A DNA stretch of 64,000 bases from positions 4,003,501-4,067,500 of the forward strand of contig JALPQD010000088.1 in assembly GCA_023101885.1 (NCBI GenBank). Reading direction: 5' to 3'. The position numbers were made by a program, and so were the translations under genes. This document shows, piece after piece, positions 49,946 through 61,154 of this stretch. This DNA comes from Typhlomys cinereus. Its lineage: Eukaryota > Chordata > Mammalia > Rodentia > Platacanthomyidae. Below the pieces are notes generated by a model. The model was not told the DNA's origin, ran no database searches, and saw only the letters and a list, made by a program, of their open reading frames with translations. Within the stretch, counting starts at the first letter, position 1. Each line of letters starts with the position of its first letter.

Positions 49946-50902
49946 AATTAAAAATTTAATTATACATTTTAAAATTTTTTACCAGTTCCCTCCCTCCCCC
50001 CTCCCCTTCCCCCAGTGTCTCCCCCCCAATTCCCAGAGAGTCCTTTATTGTGTGCGCCTAACTCTCCACTGGGTCCTCCTCTCCGATGACATATAAGGAC
50101 CCAGTGGCATTTCCATAAGCCCTTTCTCTTGTTCCCCTTAAGCATAAGATTACTACTATGGCTGTCAATCCCTTGCCTCCAGGGGTCTCGGTGCCCTTAA
50201 CAGATGCTAGACTTTATGAGGGCAACAGTGTGCTGGACATTGCGCAGGGCATGCAAAGTTCCATTATGATTGCTTTGGCCCCAACTATTGTTGAGAATCT
50301 TGCAAATCGTTGCTCCTTCCATCCTTTTGCTCTTACAATCTTACCGCCCCCTCTTCCGCAAATGTCCCTGAGCTCCAGGATGGGAGAGATTAGGCTGTCC
50401 TAGTTCTATGTGATTGATATAGAGTCTCTGAAGTTCTGGATTGTGGTTTGTTGATTTTCTTTTGCAGTTTTGCTGCTCCTGCAATTCCCTTCACTCCATT
50501 CTGCTGGGCACTGTATGTCACCCCCTGGCCAGAGACAAAAAGCTGTTAAACTGGAGTCTTGTTGTAATAGCACATTCAAGGGTAGATGTAATAAGAGTAG
50601 GAAACCTCACTGAGGGAGGGGTCCATCACCCATTTGCAAAATGATTACTTTTTATCTGCTAGACTATATGCCCTCCCCTTCTGGTGAGATCAGGAAAGAA
50701 CGTCTGTGAACTTAACCAGGTTTCTCATTACTTACTTGCAGACCTTGATGGAGGCCTATTTTCTCTGCTGTAACATGGTCTCCTCTCTCCTTGTTTCTGG
50801 TGTGGCCCTCCTAACCCATCTCTCTTGTTCATAATCCTTGCAATTACTGTGTTACATAGGTTTACTTTTGAGTGTCCCAATGTGGGCTGGGCGAGTTTGG
50901 TA

Positions 50903-53900
50903 CTAGGAGCCACCTATTAGGGAGTACATACGGCGCTTAATTTTCTGGGTTTGGGATACTTCACTTAATATAATTCTTTCTAATGACATCCATTTCCTAG
51001 CAAATTCCAGTAATTCATCATTTTTGATGGCTGAGTAGTACTCCATTGTATAGATGTACCACAGTTTCCTTATCCACTCGTCAACTGTTGGACATTTAGG
51101 TTGATTCCATGACTTTGCTATTGTAAACAGTGCTGCTATGAACATGGTCGAGCTTGTGCTATCGAGGCGAACCTCTGCTGCTTGGGGGGTTATTCCCAAA
51201 AGTGGGATAGCAGGGTCATATGGCATTTCAATCTTTAATTTCTTTAAGAATCTCCAGACGGCTCGCCAGAGTGGCTGTATGAGCCTGCATTCCCACCAAC
51301 AATGTAGGAGAGTTCCCCTCTCCCCACATCCTCTCCAGCATTTGTCATTGTTTGTACTGTGGATTTTTGCCATCCTGACCGGGGTGAGATGATATCTCAG
51401 GGAAGTTTTGATTTGCATTTCCCTGATGGCGAAGGAAGTGGAGCATTTTTTAAGATAATTGTTAGACATTTTAATTTCATCCCTGGTAAAGTTTCTTTGA
51501 AGTTCCAGGGCCCATTTTTTAATTGGGCCAGTGTTTTCCTTGGAGTTTAATTTTCTAAGTTCTTTGTGCACTCTGGACAGTAGAGCTCTGTCAGATATGT
51601 GGTTAGTGAAGATTTTCTCCCATTCTGTGGGTTGCCTTTGAGCTCGTGTGACAATCTCTTTATCTGAACAGAAGCTCTTTAATTTCACAAGATCCCAACT
51701 GTTGAGAGTTGGTAGCAGTGACTGTGCCATTGGATGTCTGTTTAGGAAGTGTTGGCCTAGCCCAATCAGCTCGAGGGAGTTCCCTATCCTTTCAACTATG
51801 GCTTTTAAAGTCTCTGGCCTGATATCAAGGTCCTTGATCCATTTGGAATTAAGTCTTGTACATGGTGACAAGTACGGGTCCAGCTTTAATCTTCTGCATG
51901 TGGAGATCCAGTTTTGCCAGCACCATTTGTTGAAGATGCTGTTCTTTTTCCATTGGATTCTTTGGGCCCCTTTGTCAAAGACCAAATGGCTGTAACTTTG
52001 TGGGCTTATATCTGGGTCTTCAATCCTTATCCATTGATCTGTGTGTCTATTTTGGAGCCAGTACCAGGCTGTCTTTATAACTATGGATTTGTAGTATAGA
52101 CTTAGGTTTGGTATGGTAATACCTCCAGCTGTGTTTTTGTTACTCAGGATTGTTTTTGTTATCCTGGGTCTTTTGTGCCTCCATATGAACTTTGAGATTG
52201 TTTGGTCAACTTCTTTGAAGAATTGCTTTGGGATTTTAATTGGTATAGCATTGAATCTGTATATTGCCTTTGGTAGGATGGTCATTTTTACAATGTTGAT
52301 TCTGCCAATCCAGGAACAAGGGAGGTCTTTCCACCTTCTGGTGTCTTCTGCAATTTCTTTCTTTAGGGTTTTAAAGTTTTCATTGTAAAGGTCTTTTACC
52401 TCCTTAGTTAGGTTTATACCAAGGTATTTCTTTTTTTTAGGGGTTATAGTAAATGGCATGGTTTCTCTCAAGGCTTTTTCACTTCTTTCATTCTGGGCAT
52501 ATAGGAAGGCCTCTGATTTTTGCACATTTATTTTGTATCCTGCCACCCTGCTGAACTTCTCAATTAGTTCCAGGAGCTTCCTGGTGGAGTTTTTGGGATC
52601 ACTCAGGTATAAGATCATGTCATCTGCAAATAGAGATAGCTTGACTTCTTCCTTGCCAATTTGAATCCCTCTTATGTCCCTTTCTTGTCTTATGGCTTCG
52701 GCTAAGACTTCAAGTACAATATTGAATAGAAGTGGTGAGAGTGGACAGCCTTGTCTTGTTCCTGATCGAAGTGGGAATGCTTCCAATTGTTCCCCATTGA
52801 GCATAATCCTTGCTGTGGGCTTGTTGTATACAGCTTTTATTATATTGATAAAGGTTCCTTCCATTCCTACTGTCTCTAGCGTTTTGATCATAAAAGGCTG
52901 TTGGATCTTGTCAAAAGCTTTTTCTGCATCTATCGAGAGTATCATGTGGTCTTGGACTTTGGACTGGTTTACATGATGAATTACATTTATTGATTTGCGT
53001 ATGTTGAACCAACCTTGTGTGCCGGGGATGAAGCCTACTTGGTCCCCATGAATGATCTTTTTAATATGTTTTTGAATCCGATTTGCTAAGACTTTGTTGA
53101 GAATCTTTGCATCTGTGTTCATCAGGGAGATCGGCCTATAGTTTTCTTTTTTAAGTGAATCTTTATTAGGTTTTGGGATTAAAACGATATTAGCTTCATA
53201 GAAGGAATTTGGTAGTGTTCCTTCCTTTGCTATTTGATGGAACAGTTTAAGGAGTATTGGTGTTATTAACTCCTTAAATGTCTTGTAGAACTCTGTGCTG
53301 AATTCATCTGGTCCAGGACATTTTTTGGTGGGAAGATTCGAGATTACTTCCTCAATTTCCTTATATGTTATGGGACTATTTAAGTAATTCACAACTTCCT
53401 GATTCAATTTAGGTAATTTGTGTTTACTTAGAAATTCATCCATCTCTTTTGTGTTGTCAAACTTCACAGAGTATAAGTTTTTGAAATATGATGTTATAAT
53501 TCTCTGGATTTCTTGGGTATCCGTAGTGATAACTCCATGTTCATTTCTAATTTTGTTAATTTGGGTTTTCTCTCTCTTGCTTTTGGTTAGTTTAGCTAGG
53601 GGTGTATCAATCTTGTTGATTTTTTCAAAGAACCAGCTTTTTGATTGGTTGATTTTTTCTATCGTTTTCTTAGTCTCGATTTCAGATATTTCTCCCCTTA
53701 TTTTGCTAATCTCTTCTCTTCTACTGCTTTTGGGATCAGATTGCTCTAGTTTCTCTAAAGCTTTAAGCTGCATTGTTAAGTTGTTTATTTCTGATGTTTC
53801 CATTTTTTTGACGTGGGCATTAAGAGCTATGAACTTACCTCTTAGAACAGCTTTCATTGTGTCCCAGAGATTTTGGTAAGTTGTATTTTCGTTATCATTC

Positions 53901-54727
53901 ACTTTCAGGAAATCTTGAATTTCCTTTTTAATTTCTTCCTGAATCCAGTTCTCATTCAGCATCATAGTGTTAAGTTTCCAGGAGTTAGTGTATTTTCTCT
54001 TGTTTGATGTGTTGTGGATGTCCAGCTTTAGGCCGTGGTGGTCTGATAGGGCACAGGTTAGAATTTCAACTTTTTTGTACATGTGTAGATTCATTTTGTG
54101 GCCCAATATGTGATCTATTTTGGAGAAAGTTCCGTGTGCTGCTGAGAAAAATGTGTATTCTTTGGTGCGTGGGTGAAAAGTTCGATAGAGATCTGTGAGG
54201 TCCATTTCTTTCAGGGTTTGATTAAGTTCCAAAGTGTCTCTGTTAAGCTTTTGACCTGTTGATCTATCCCATGTAGAGAGGGCGGTGTTGAAGTCCCCAA
54301 GAATTATCGTTTGGGGGTTGATTTCTTGCTTTAGACGCTGTAGGGTTTTCTTAATGAATGTGGAGGGGCCCGTATTGGGTGCATATATGTTCAGTATTGT
54401 GAAGTCTTCCTGGTGAATTGTACCTGTGACTAAAATGTAGTATCCATCCGTGTCTCTTATAATTTTCTTTCGTTTGAAGCCCACTTTGTCTGATAGCATA
54501 ATGGCTACCCCTGCCTGTTTTCTGCTTCCATTTGCTTGTAGAATTGTTGACCAGCCTTTTATTTTTAGAGCGTGCCTATCTTTTGTGGTGAGATGGGTTT
54601 CCTGCAGGCAGCAGATTGATGGATTGTGATTTTTAATCCAAGTTTCTAATCTGTGTCTCTTGATCGGTGAATTAAGTCCATTAACATTTAGTGTTATAAT
54701 GGAGAAACTATTGTTAATTCCAGACAT
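50903..54727 (-). CDS. L1 ORF2 protein: endonuclease-reverse transcriptase, intact
   Basis: 1274 codons with no break, close to the 1275 of human L1. It nicks target DNA and reverse-transcribes L1 and other RNAs. The endonuclease residues sit at the standard positions: N14, E43, D145, N147, T192, D205 and H230. The RT domain has [24 protein letters not shown] and FADD with D702 and D703. The C-terminal Cys motif is C1130-x3-C1134-x7-H1142-x4-C1147. The start [11 protein letters not shown] matches other copies and lies 9 bp after the ORF1 stop, the usual L1 arrangement. No inactivating change is visible, though one residue near the start of the RT domain differs from the other copies (CPGPDE where they have CPGPDG). 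Whether the protein is active cannot be read from sequence. Confidence 0.96.
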   Translation of the reverse strand: MSGINNSFSIITLNVNGLNSPIKRHRLETWIKNHNPSICCLQETHLTTKDRHALKIKGWSTILQANGSRKQAGVAIMLSDKVGFKRKKIIRDTDGYYILVTGTIHQEDFTILNIYAPNTGPSTFIKKTLQRLKQEINPQTIILGDFNTALSTWDRSTGQKLNRDTLELNQTLKEMDLTDLYRTFHPRTKEYTFFSAAHGTFSKIDHILGHKMNLHMYKKVEILTCALSDHHGLKLDIHNTSNKRKYTNSWKLNTMMLNENWIQEEIKKEIQDFLKVNDNENTTYQNLWDTMKAVLRGKFIALNAHVKKMETSEINNLTMQLKALEKLEQSDPKSSRREEISKIRGEISEIETKKTIEKINQSKSWFFEKINKIDTPLAKLTKSKREKTQINKIRNEHGVITTDTQEIQRIITSYFKNLYSVKFDNTKEMDEFLSKHKLPKLNQEVVNYLNSPITYKEIEEVISNLPTKKCPGPDEFSTEFYKTFKELITPILLKLFHQIAKEGTLPNSFYEANIVLIPKPNKDSLKKENYRPISLMNTDAKILNKVLANRIQKHIKKIIHGDQVGFIPGTQGWFNIRKSINVIHHVNQSKVQDHMILSIDAEKAFDKIQQPFMIKTLETVGMEGTFINIIKAVYNKPTARIMLNGEQLEAFPLRSGTRQGCPLSPLLFNIVLEVLAEAIRQERDIRGIQIGKEEVKLSLFADDMILYLSDPKNSTRKLLELIEKFSRVAGYKINVQKSEAFLYAQNERSEKALRETMPFTITPKKKKYLGINLTKEVKDLYNENFKTLKKEIAEDTRRWKDLPCSWIGRINIVKMTILPKAIYRFNAIPIKIPKQFFKEVDQTISKFIWRHKRPRITKTILSNKNTAGGITIPNLSLYYKSIVIKTAWYWLQNRHTDQWIRIEDPDISPQSYSHLVFDKGAQRIQWKKNSIFNKWCWQNWISTCRRLKLDPYLSPCTRLNSKWIKDLDIRPETLKAIVERIGNSLELIGLGQHFLNRHPMAQSLLPTLNSWDLVKLKSFCSDKEIVTRAQRQPTEWEKIFTNHISDRALLSRVHKELRKLNSKENTGPIKKWALELQRNFTRDEIKMSNNYLKKCSTSFAIREMQIKTSLRYHLTPVRMAKIHSTNNDKCWRGCGERGTLLHCWWECRLIQPLWRAVWRFLKKLKIEMPYDPAIPLLGITPQAAEVRLDSTSSTMFIAALFTIAKSWNQPKCPTVDEWIRKLWYIYTMEYYSAIKNDELLEFARKWMSLERIILSEVSQTQKIKRRMYSLIGGS

Positions 54728-54736
54728 TTATTATGT

Positions 54737-55848
54737 TTAGTAGCTTTTATAAGTATATTGCTTCGCTTTTAATGGTGTTATATTTGCCTTCTGTTCTCCT
54801 GGATATGCCTGTTTTTTTTCTTCACGCTTGAGTATCATTTCTAGCAGTTTTTGAAGGCCTGGTTTGGTGGCCATGTATCCCTTAAAGTTGTCTTTGTGCT
54901 GGAAAATTTTTCTTTCTCCCTCGATCATGACTGATAGTTTTGCAGGGTAAATCAGCCTGGGTTGACATTTTTGCTCATTCAATACTTGAAGTATGTCTCT
55001 CCAAGCTCTTCTTGCTTTTACTGTTTCGACTGAGAAGTCATTTGTTATTTTAATAGGTTTGCCTTTAAAAGTGACTTGTTTTTTCTCCCTTGAAGCTCTC
55101 AGCACCAGTTCTTTATCTTGAATGTGGAGTGTTTTAACTATTATTTGCCGCGGTGTGCTTCTATTTTGGTCGTATCTGTTTGGGGTGCGGAATGCCTCTT
55201 GTATATGAATGGGCCTCTCTTTTTTTAGATGAGGAAAGTTTTCCTTGATGATCGTTTGAAAAATTTCCTCAGGGGTGGTATTTTGAGATTCTTGCTCCGG
55301 TATTCCATGAATACGCATGTTAGGCTTCTTCAGGGTGTCCCATATCTCTTGGATATTTCTCTCAAGTATCTTTTTGGCTTTAACAACCTCTTCCATTGAG
55401 CTGGCTAGTACTCCCACTTTATCTTCAAGGTCTGAAATTCTGTTTTCTGCTTCATTAGTTCTGTTGATAAGACTCTCTGTGGCGTTCTGGGTTGAAGATA
55501 ACTTGTCTTTTAGCTCAGTTTTAAACTCTGCTTGAGTTTGTTTTAACTGTTCTATGCCACTTTTGTTTCTTGCACTGTTTTTCTCAACCCCTCCAGATGT
55601 CTGTTGTGTTCCTCTTCAAAGCGATTGATTTGATTATGTAATTCCTCCCGGATTTCCTCTTTCATAGTATTGAACATGGTAATGATCATATTTTGAAAGT
55701 TGTTATCCTGGGTCAGGCTTTCTTGGCCTTTTTCCGCGGGTTTGTTCTTGTTGGAGTCTAACATTATGGGATTAATTTCTTCAGTGGGAGATTTGTTTAC
55801 TTGAGTGTTGCTTCTCATGGATTTGCACTTTGACTTTGGCATTGTCAT
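54737..55848 (-). pseudogene. L1 ORF1 (RNA-binding chaperone), single frameshift
   Basis: The frame opens MTMPKSKCKSMRSNTQ; the second Met matches the start used in other copies. The coiled coil (NQINRFEEEHNRHLEGLRKT) ends at ETKVA and a stop at 55552. Compared with the L1 at 29463, one base is missing near 55556. After that point the correct frame stays open through ERNIQEIWDTLKKPNMRIHG and REKKQVTFKGKPIKITNDF to a stop at 54737. The full length would be about 370 codons. With this lesion the element cannot make full ORF1p, so it could move only with ORF1p supplied by another copy. A sequencing or assembly error at this base cannot be excluded. Confidence 0.9.
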
Positions 55849-55899
55849 TTTAACTCTTAAGATCTCTCAATTTCACTAAACTGAATTATTTGGCCTGGG

Positions 55900-56471
55900 G
55901 TACTGGTGGGCGGGGCCTGAACGGGGACTTACCTAGGGAGCGGGGTGAGGCCCGGGTGGACCGCGTGCGTGTCCCGACTGGCGGAGCGGGGTGGGGCGAA
56001 AAGGGAGGATGGGCGCGTCGGCGTGGAGCTATTTAACCCGAGGGCAGCTGGGGCGGGGCCCGGGCGCAGGGGGAGGTCCTCCTCGTCCCTCGGCCCCCGC
56101 GCGGCTCCGGCTGGATGGCGGGAGTCGGAGCCGGGTCCCCGTGGGCTGACCTGGGGTCCTAGAGCGCGCGTTGAGGCCCGGCTGGATCTGGCCTACGCGT
56201 CCCGACCGGCGGAGCGGGGTGGGGCGAAAGAGGGAGGATGGGCGCGTCGGCGTGGAGCTATTTAACCCGAGGGCAGCTGGGGCGGGGCCCGGGCACAGGG
56301 GGAGGTCCTCCTCGTTCCCTCGGCCCCCGCGCGGCTCCGGCTGGATGGCGGGAGTCGGAGCCGGGTCCCCGTGGGCTGACCTGGGGTCCTAGAGCGCGCG
56401 TTGAGGCCCGGCTGGATCTCGCCTACGCGTCCCGACGGGCGGAGCGGGGGGGGGGTGGGGCGAAAGAGGGA
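55900..56471 (-). promoter_or_regulatory. L1 5'UTR with about 2.3 tandem promoter monomers
   Basis: Direct repeats begin at 55947, 56173 and 56403 (gaggcccg...), so the unit is 226-230 bp. Two near-identical units plus a partial one are present, very rich in CpG. Each full unit holds ctatttaacccg (56028 and about 56266), which on the minus strand is a TATA-like ggttaaatag. The element ends within the third unit at 56471. Tandem L1 monomers are known promoters in mouse; here the role is inferred. Confidence 0.88.
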
Positions 56472-56488
56472 GATTCCCTAATTCTTTT

Positions 56489-57430
56489 ACCAAAAAGTTA
56501 CAGTAGCATTTTTGATGTATTTTTATTCAGTATGAGTATTAATTATGGTGATTATTCTATCCATATCTCAGATAGCACTATGCTTAGGAAATAGGTATGG
56601 AGATAGCATTTCAAATTCTTGTTTAGTCTGTTTCTAACTCTTAAATTCAGGGAATAAATAGATTTGTACGATATTCCATTACCAGTTATTAACACTATTT
56701 GACATACTCTACTTTATCCTCATACTTTTTAAAAAATTATATTAACAATGAATTTATCTGTTTTCACTATACACTGCGTACTGTATCCCCAATCTCACTT
56801 CACCCCACCCAGCTCCCCTCCACCATTTTCTTTTTCTCTCACGTCCTCCAGAATGTGTGATCACTGGGTCCCATCTAGAAAGCTGCACTGACTAATATCT
56901 AGGTACCAGTGAACAAATCATTGGTCACTCACTTTTTGAAGTCTTTAAAAATAAAATAGTGTCTCCAAAACATATATATCATGAATGATCATGGTATGGA
57001 ATTTTATGTTTCAAAAAATTTGTATTAAAAAACTATAGCGGCTGAGATCCTGTGATTATTTTGTCAAAAAATCCCTCACATTTTTCTGATTCTTAAAATA
57101 CCATAAGATAGACAGAACTTTATGTAGAACACAGAAACCAACTACTTTGGAGGTTAGGAGTTCAAAATATAACTGATATCAAATACCTGTGATATTACCT
57201 ATAGTGCATTTCAAGAAACTATGTAGAGTAATGTCAGCTAGAGACAGTATGTAATATTGTAGTCTTAATTTTACAAATGACATTCAAAATCTAAGCTAGA
57301 GTAGGTATTTTCCAGAAAAATGAAGATAGAGATTTTATGCGTAAAGGACATGTTCCAGGACACTGAAAACAAATATTCTAAGACATAGAGATTCAGTGAC
57401 AGTTTCACCTCGCTTGAAAGCACTTTACAA
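56489..57430. repeat. OR-cluster flank block, copy 3, right part
   Basis: It continues the block interrupted by the young L1, matching 41880-42310 and 29240-29460. The part at 57030-57290 has no counterpart in the OR2 unit, where the L1 at 29463-34546 sits. Confidence 0.7.
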
Positions 57431-58374
57431 TTAATTGACTAAGCCCAGTGAAGACTTTGCTTTTCCAACAACCTTCTTGAAAGCACTCTTGACTTCTTTG
57501 TTCCTCAGGCTGTAGACCAGAGGGTTCAGCATTGGGATGACCATAGCATAGAACACAGATGCCATTTTGTCTCTGTCCATGGAGTGACTGGAGCTGGGCT
57601 GTAGGTACATGAACATGATCATTCCAAAGAAAATGGTGACAGTGGTAAGATGAGATGCAGAAGTGGAGAAGGCCTTCTTCCTGCCTTCAGTTGAATGCAT
57701 CCTCAGGATTGCAATAAAAACAAAAAGGTAAGAGTTCAAGATAACTAACAGAGAGAAGATAACATCAGATGAGGCAAATGCAAAGGTTATGATCTCATTT
57801 ATGTATATGTCAGTACAAGAGAGTGCCAACAGTGGAGGAATGTCACAGAAAAAGTGATTAATAATGTTAGAGTGACAGAAGGAGAGATGGAAGGTTAAAC
57901 CCACATGGATGCAAGTTTGTACGATTCCAATGAAGTAGCAGCCAGTGACCATCAGGACACATGTGGTCCTCGTCATGGTGGTGGTGTAATGCAAGGGGTT
58001 TGCACACTGCTGCATGGTGGTCAAAGGCCATGGAGGCCAAAAGAAAATTTTCAATAATGACAAAGGCTATAAAGAAGAACATCTGGGCAGCACATGCATT
58101 GTAGTAAATGACTTTATCTCTTTTAAGAAACCCCACAATGACTTTGGGAGTGACAGCCGAGGAATAGACACAGTCCACAAAGGAGAGGTTGCTAAGGAAG
58201 AAGTACATGGGAGTGTGGAGTCGGGGGTCTAGCAGAATCAGCATGATCATCCCAAGGTTCCCAACTAGTGTGATGATATAGATGATGGAGAAGATTAAGA
58301 ATAAAGGGACTTGCAGCCCTGGAGCATCAGTTATCCCCACAAGTATAAATTCAGTCACCTCTGAAATTCTCCAT
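57431..58374 (-). pseudogene. Olfactory receptor pseudogene, OR5B-like (OR3)
   Basis: The ATG at 58374 is followed by a 2-bp loss relative to OR2, so it runs into a stop within eight codons. The receptor frame continues only from a GTG ([20 protein letters not shown]). It reads through [20 protein letters not shown] to [13 protein letters not shown], where an extra base near 57993 shifts the frame. The correct frame then runs through [52 protein letters not shown] and [20 protein letters not shown] to a stop at 57431. The DRY motif is DHH. The two indels differ from the one in OR2, so the genes died independently after duplication. Confidence 0.93.
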
Positions 58375-58406
58375 CAGATACATGTAAGAATGATCATAAT
58401 AGGCAT

Positions 58407-58408
58407 CT
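58407..58408 (-). promoter_or_regulatory. Relic 3' splice acceptor of OR3
   Basis: The minus strand reads ctatctcatcctag upstream of the coding-exon leader, equivalent to the sites of OR1 and OR2. Confidence 0.55.
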
Positions 58409-61130
58409 AGGATGAGATAGGCAAATAAAAAGTAATGTTAGTTGAACAACCTCATGAGATCTGAACCTGTACATTTTCTGTGAGGTGCTGGTGGATGTAT
58501 GAAAGGTGCTCTACTGAATGGTGTGTAGATTTAAGCAGCTAATTAATATGACAGCAAAATACATGGACACTAGTACTTCTTTGCTGATGGTGGGTGCCAG
58601 GTATGGTCCTCAGTTCAGTGATTCAATTCTATCTGCCCCACAGTGGATATTAATGTCACAACATTCAATATAATGTTCATTATTTCTCCATTAATATCAA
58701 TATACAATGCAGTCTCGGATATACACTAAAGATTTGATAGGCTGGAAACACTGTGAATACATTATCTGCTTTGATATATTACAATGACAAACTTGACAAA
58801 TAATTTTCTGTCTCTATTGTATTATTCTAGGAATACAGCTCTTTTATGATTTCTGCATGTCCTTACTTCGCATCTTTCACTGTAAATATTGGTACCAGTC
58901 AGACATTGCTTGTTGTATGAAATCTACTTCTTAGTGGCATCTTGATGTACTTCTACTTGTCCAAAATGAATAGTTTTTTTCAGAAGCCAGAGCTTCATTT
59001 TTTTTTCACTATATCATGTTACTTTGTCATATACAAAGATATTTCCATTTCTCACTATTACGCATGCATTTGTATTATTTGTTACTAAGACTGTATAGGG
59101 GAAATTTCTCCCCTGTTAGAGAACAGTATGTCTGCTTGTACTCACCTCCACTCTGCCTCAGGTGACTGATGACTGTGCCACTGTCATTTCAATATGAGAC
59201 AGTCTTTCTGTGCCAGTCACACTGCCTCATTTATCCACTAAATGACTATCCAGTTCAAGGCAGTAGATGATGCAGTCTTGTCTTTCAGGATAATTAAGGA
59301 ATATAAATCAACCCCCATGTCAAAGTTCATCCTGTGGACTTTTTTTGTATATAATCATTATTATGGCCATTTTGAAACACAATTAATGATGCTGAGAATA
59401 AAATATGAATTCTGCAAATGAGCATAGTATGGTAGATAGAGGAAGAGGCAGACATCTAGTAACAAAGTCCATAATGTAGTTTAATTTTTTTTACTTTCTA
59501 AGCATTATATTCCACTTTATGTTTTCATCAAATAAAATAAAGTTAAGCATTCTATCCCATCTTACAGTTACCTCATGCTTTTAAGAGTAATAGTATTTTC
59601 CTAGGAAAAGACAAGAGCAGTAAGAGGTCCATGCAGGACAATGAGCATGAAATTTCCATGTTCAGAATGTTGGCCTAAAGCCCACATGCAGTAAAATATG
59701 CTGGAGAATGCCATTCCTACCTGTGGATCTCTTTTGTGGTACAAAACCTTGTCTTGTGTTCTTCAAATATCAAGGTAGGAATGGCAACCTTTGTTCTGTG
59801 TCAGGCAAAGCAGTTCATGGGAGTGGATATCCCTGGAGGATGATGATTCCACATTGGACCTTCAAAATGACCTTGTTGATGAAATCAGAGTTCAGCCTTT
59901 GCATTTTGCCCAAGAGTGTTTTTGAGGTAATGGGGGAACTGATACTTAATGGGAAAGACATCCAATTAACAGACAAGTTAGGCCACAGTCAAGTTAGACA
60001 ATAAAGTTTACTTTTAAATCTCAACAAAATTTCTGCATTTTTGTGATTGAATCTTCCTCAAAGACCATTGATATGAACCCCATGATGATTTTCTTGTTTT
60101 ATTAATTTTTTAAAAGAGTATACATTTTTTCTAAGCACTGCAATCCCAGTCCATTTTTTTCTCATTTATAATCTTTTTACAGAAATTATTAGCACATTCA
60201 TAGGAGTGGTTTAACTAGGCTTCTGGTCTTTCATTTTGTAACTTTTAAAATCTTACTATAGAGATACTTACACATCCCAATTCACTGTGGCTCTATTCAC
60301 CAAAACAAGGAAATGAAATCAGTCACATGTCTATCATTTAGAATGAATGGGAATGGAACATGAAAATGTGCTACATATGCATTGCATACATTATAAGGCA
60401 TGCATTATATATATGTAGTAAGGCAATTATTAAGAAAAATGAAATTATGAAGTTGCTAGTAAATGAAAAGAACTGGACAATATTGTACTCAGTGATGTAT
60501 CCCTGTCCCAGAAAAACAAAGGTCAAATGTTTCCTCTTCTATATGGATTCTGGCATTGTATTTCAGATTTGTATGATTTATTAACTTAGACTGTTGTTAA
60601 TAGCAGAAAACTAGAAAGGTGCCAAAAAGGAACTTGGGGAGAAAGATCTTATAGGAGGGAGGCAGAAGAACACAGCTGGATTGAAGATTGGGAAATTGGA
60701 GGTATTTCAAGGGGGAGATAAGAGCGTAGGATGGAGGAAAGGTCAGGGAGTGATAATTAACACTGAGAATATAGAATACATCTATATGAAAATCTACTAT
60801 TTTATTAACTAAGGTAACCATAAAATTAAAAATTCTAATGTGGATATCCTATATTGGAGTACGGAGAAAAGGAATAAGAAAAACTTTCTTGACAGACTCT
60901 TCCCAGAAGTCATGGCTGAAAAACACAAGTTTACTGGAGGACTAATCTCATGTTGCTATATACAGTTGTACCTTTATTGGATGATCTCTCTCTCTCTTTA
61001 TCTCTCTCTTTCTCTCTAAATTGTTTAATTGGCAAACTTGCTGCTATTCATTCATATTGTGCTGGTGAATCACAAAAGTTTCAAAGGTACTACTCCATGA
61101 ATGTTAGCTTACCTCTATATTGTAATTTTA
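58409..61130. repeat. OR upstream flank, segmental duplicate of 35638-38529
   Basis: It parallels the OR2 upstream region. 59580-59995 is copy 3 of the block at 15640-16020 and 36800-37200. 60600-61010 matches 38130-38529. It has the empty site of the SINE at about 60445-60465 (tgctagtaaatg). The 98-codon frame at 59708-60004 is not conserved in the sister copies. Confidence 0.7.
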
Positions 61131-61154
61131 CTCAATTTTTTTCAGTTTAATGCA

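Larger units (their letters stand above)
49886..56471 (-). mobile_element. Young full-length L1 with intact ORF2, minus orientation
   Basis: 6.6 kb. In minus-strand order: 5'UTR with tandem monomers (56471-55849), ORF1 (55848-54737), a 9-bp gap, ORF2 (54727-50903), 3'UTR (50902-49946) and a layered A-tail (49945-49886). It is flanked by a perfect 17-bp duplication gattccctaattctttt at 49869-49885 and 56472-56488. A perfect duplication, an intact 1274-codon ORF2 and an apparently single lesion in ORF1 all point to a recent insertion. Confidence 0.97.

Noticed and set aside
53418..53879. 153-codon plus-strand frame rich in Leu, Ile and Ser
   Set aside because: It lies antisense to the intact L1 ORF2 and recurs in every ORF2 copy (31312, 44749). 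It mirrors A/T-rich coding sequence and is not an independent gene.
55945..56594. GC-rich antisense frames of 73-118 codons in the L1 promoter monomers
   Set aside because: An antisense L1 product like primate ORF0 was considered. The frames follow from a stop-poor GC-rich repeat, differ between monomers, and have no supporting splice or start context.
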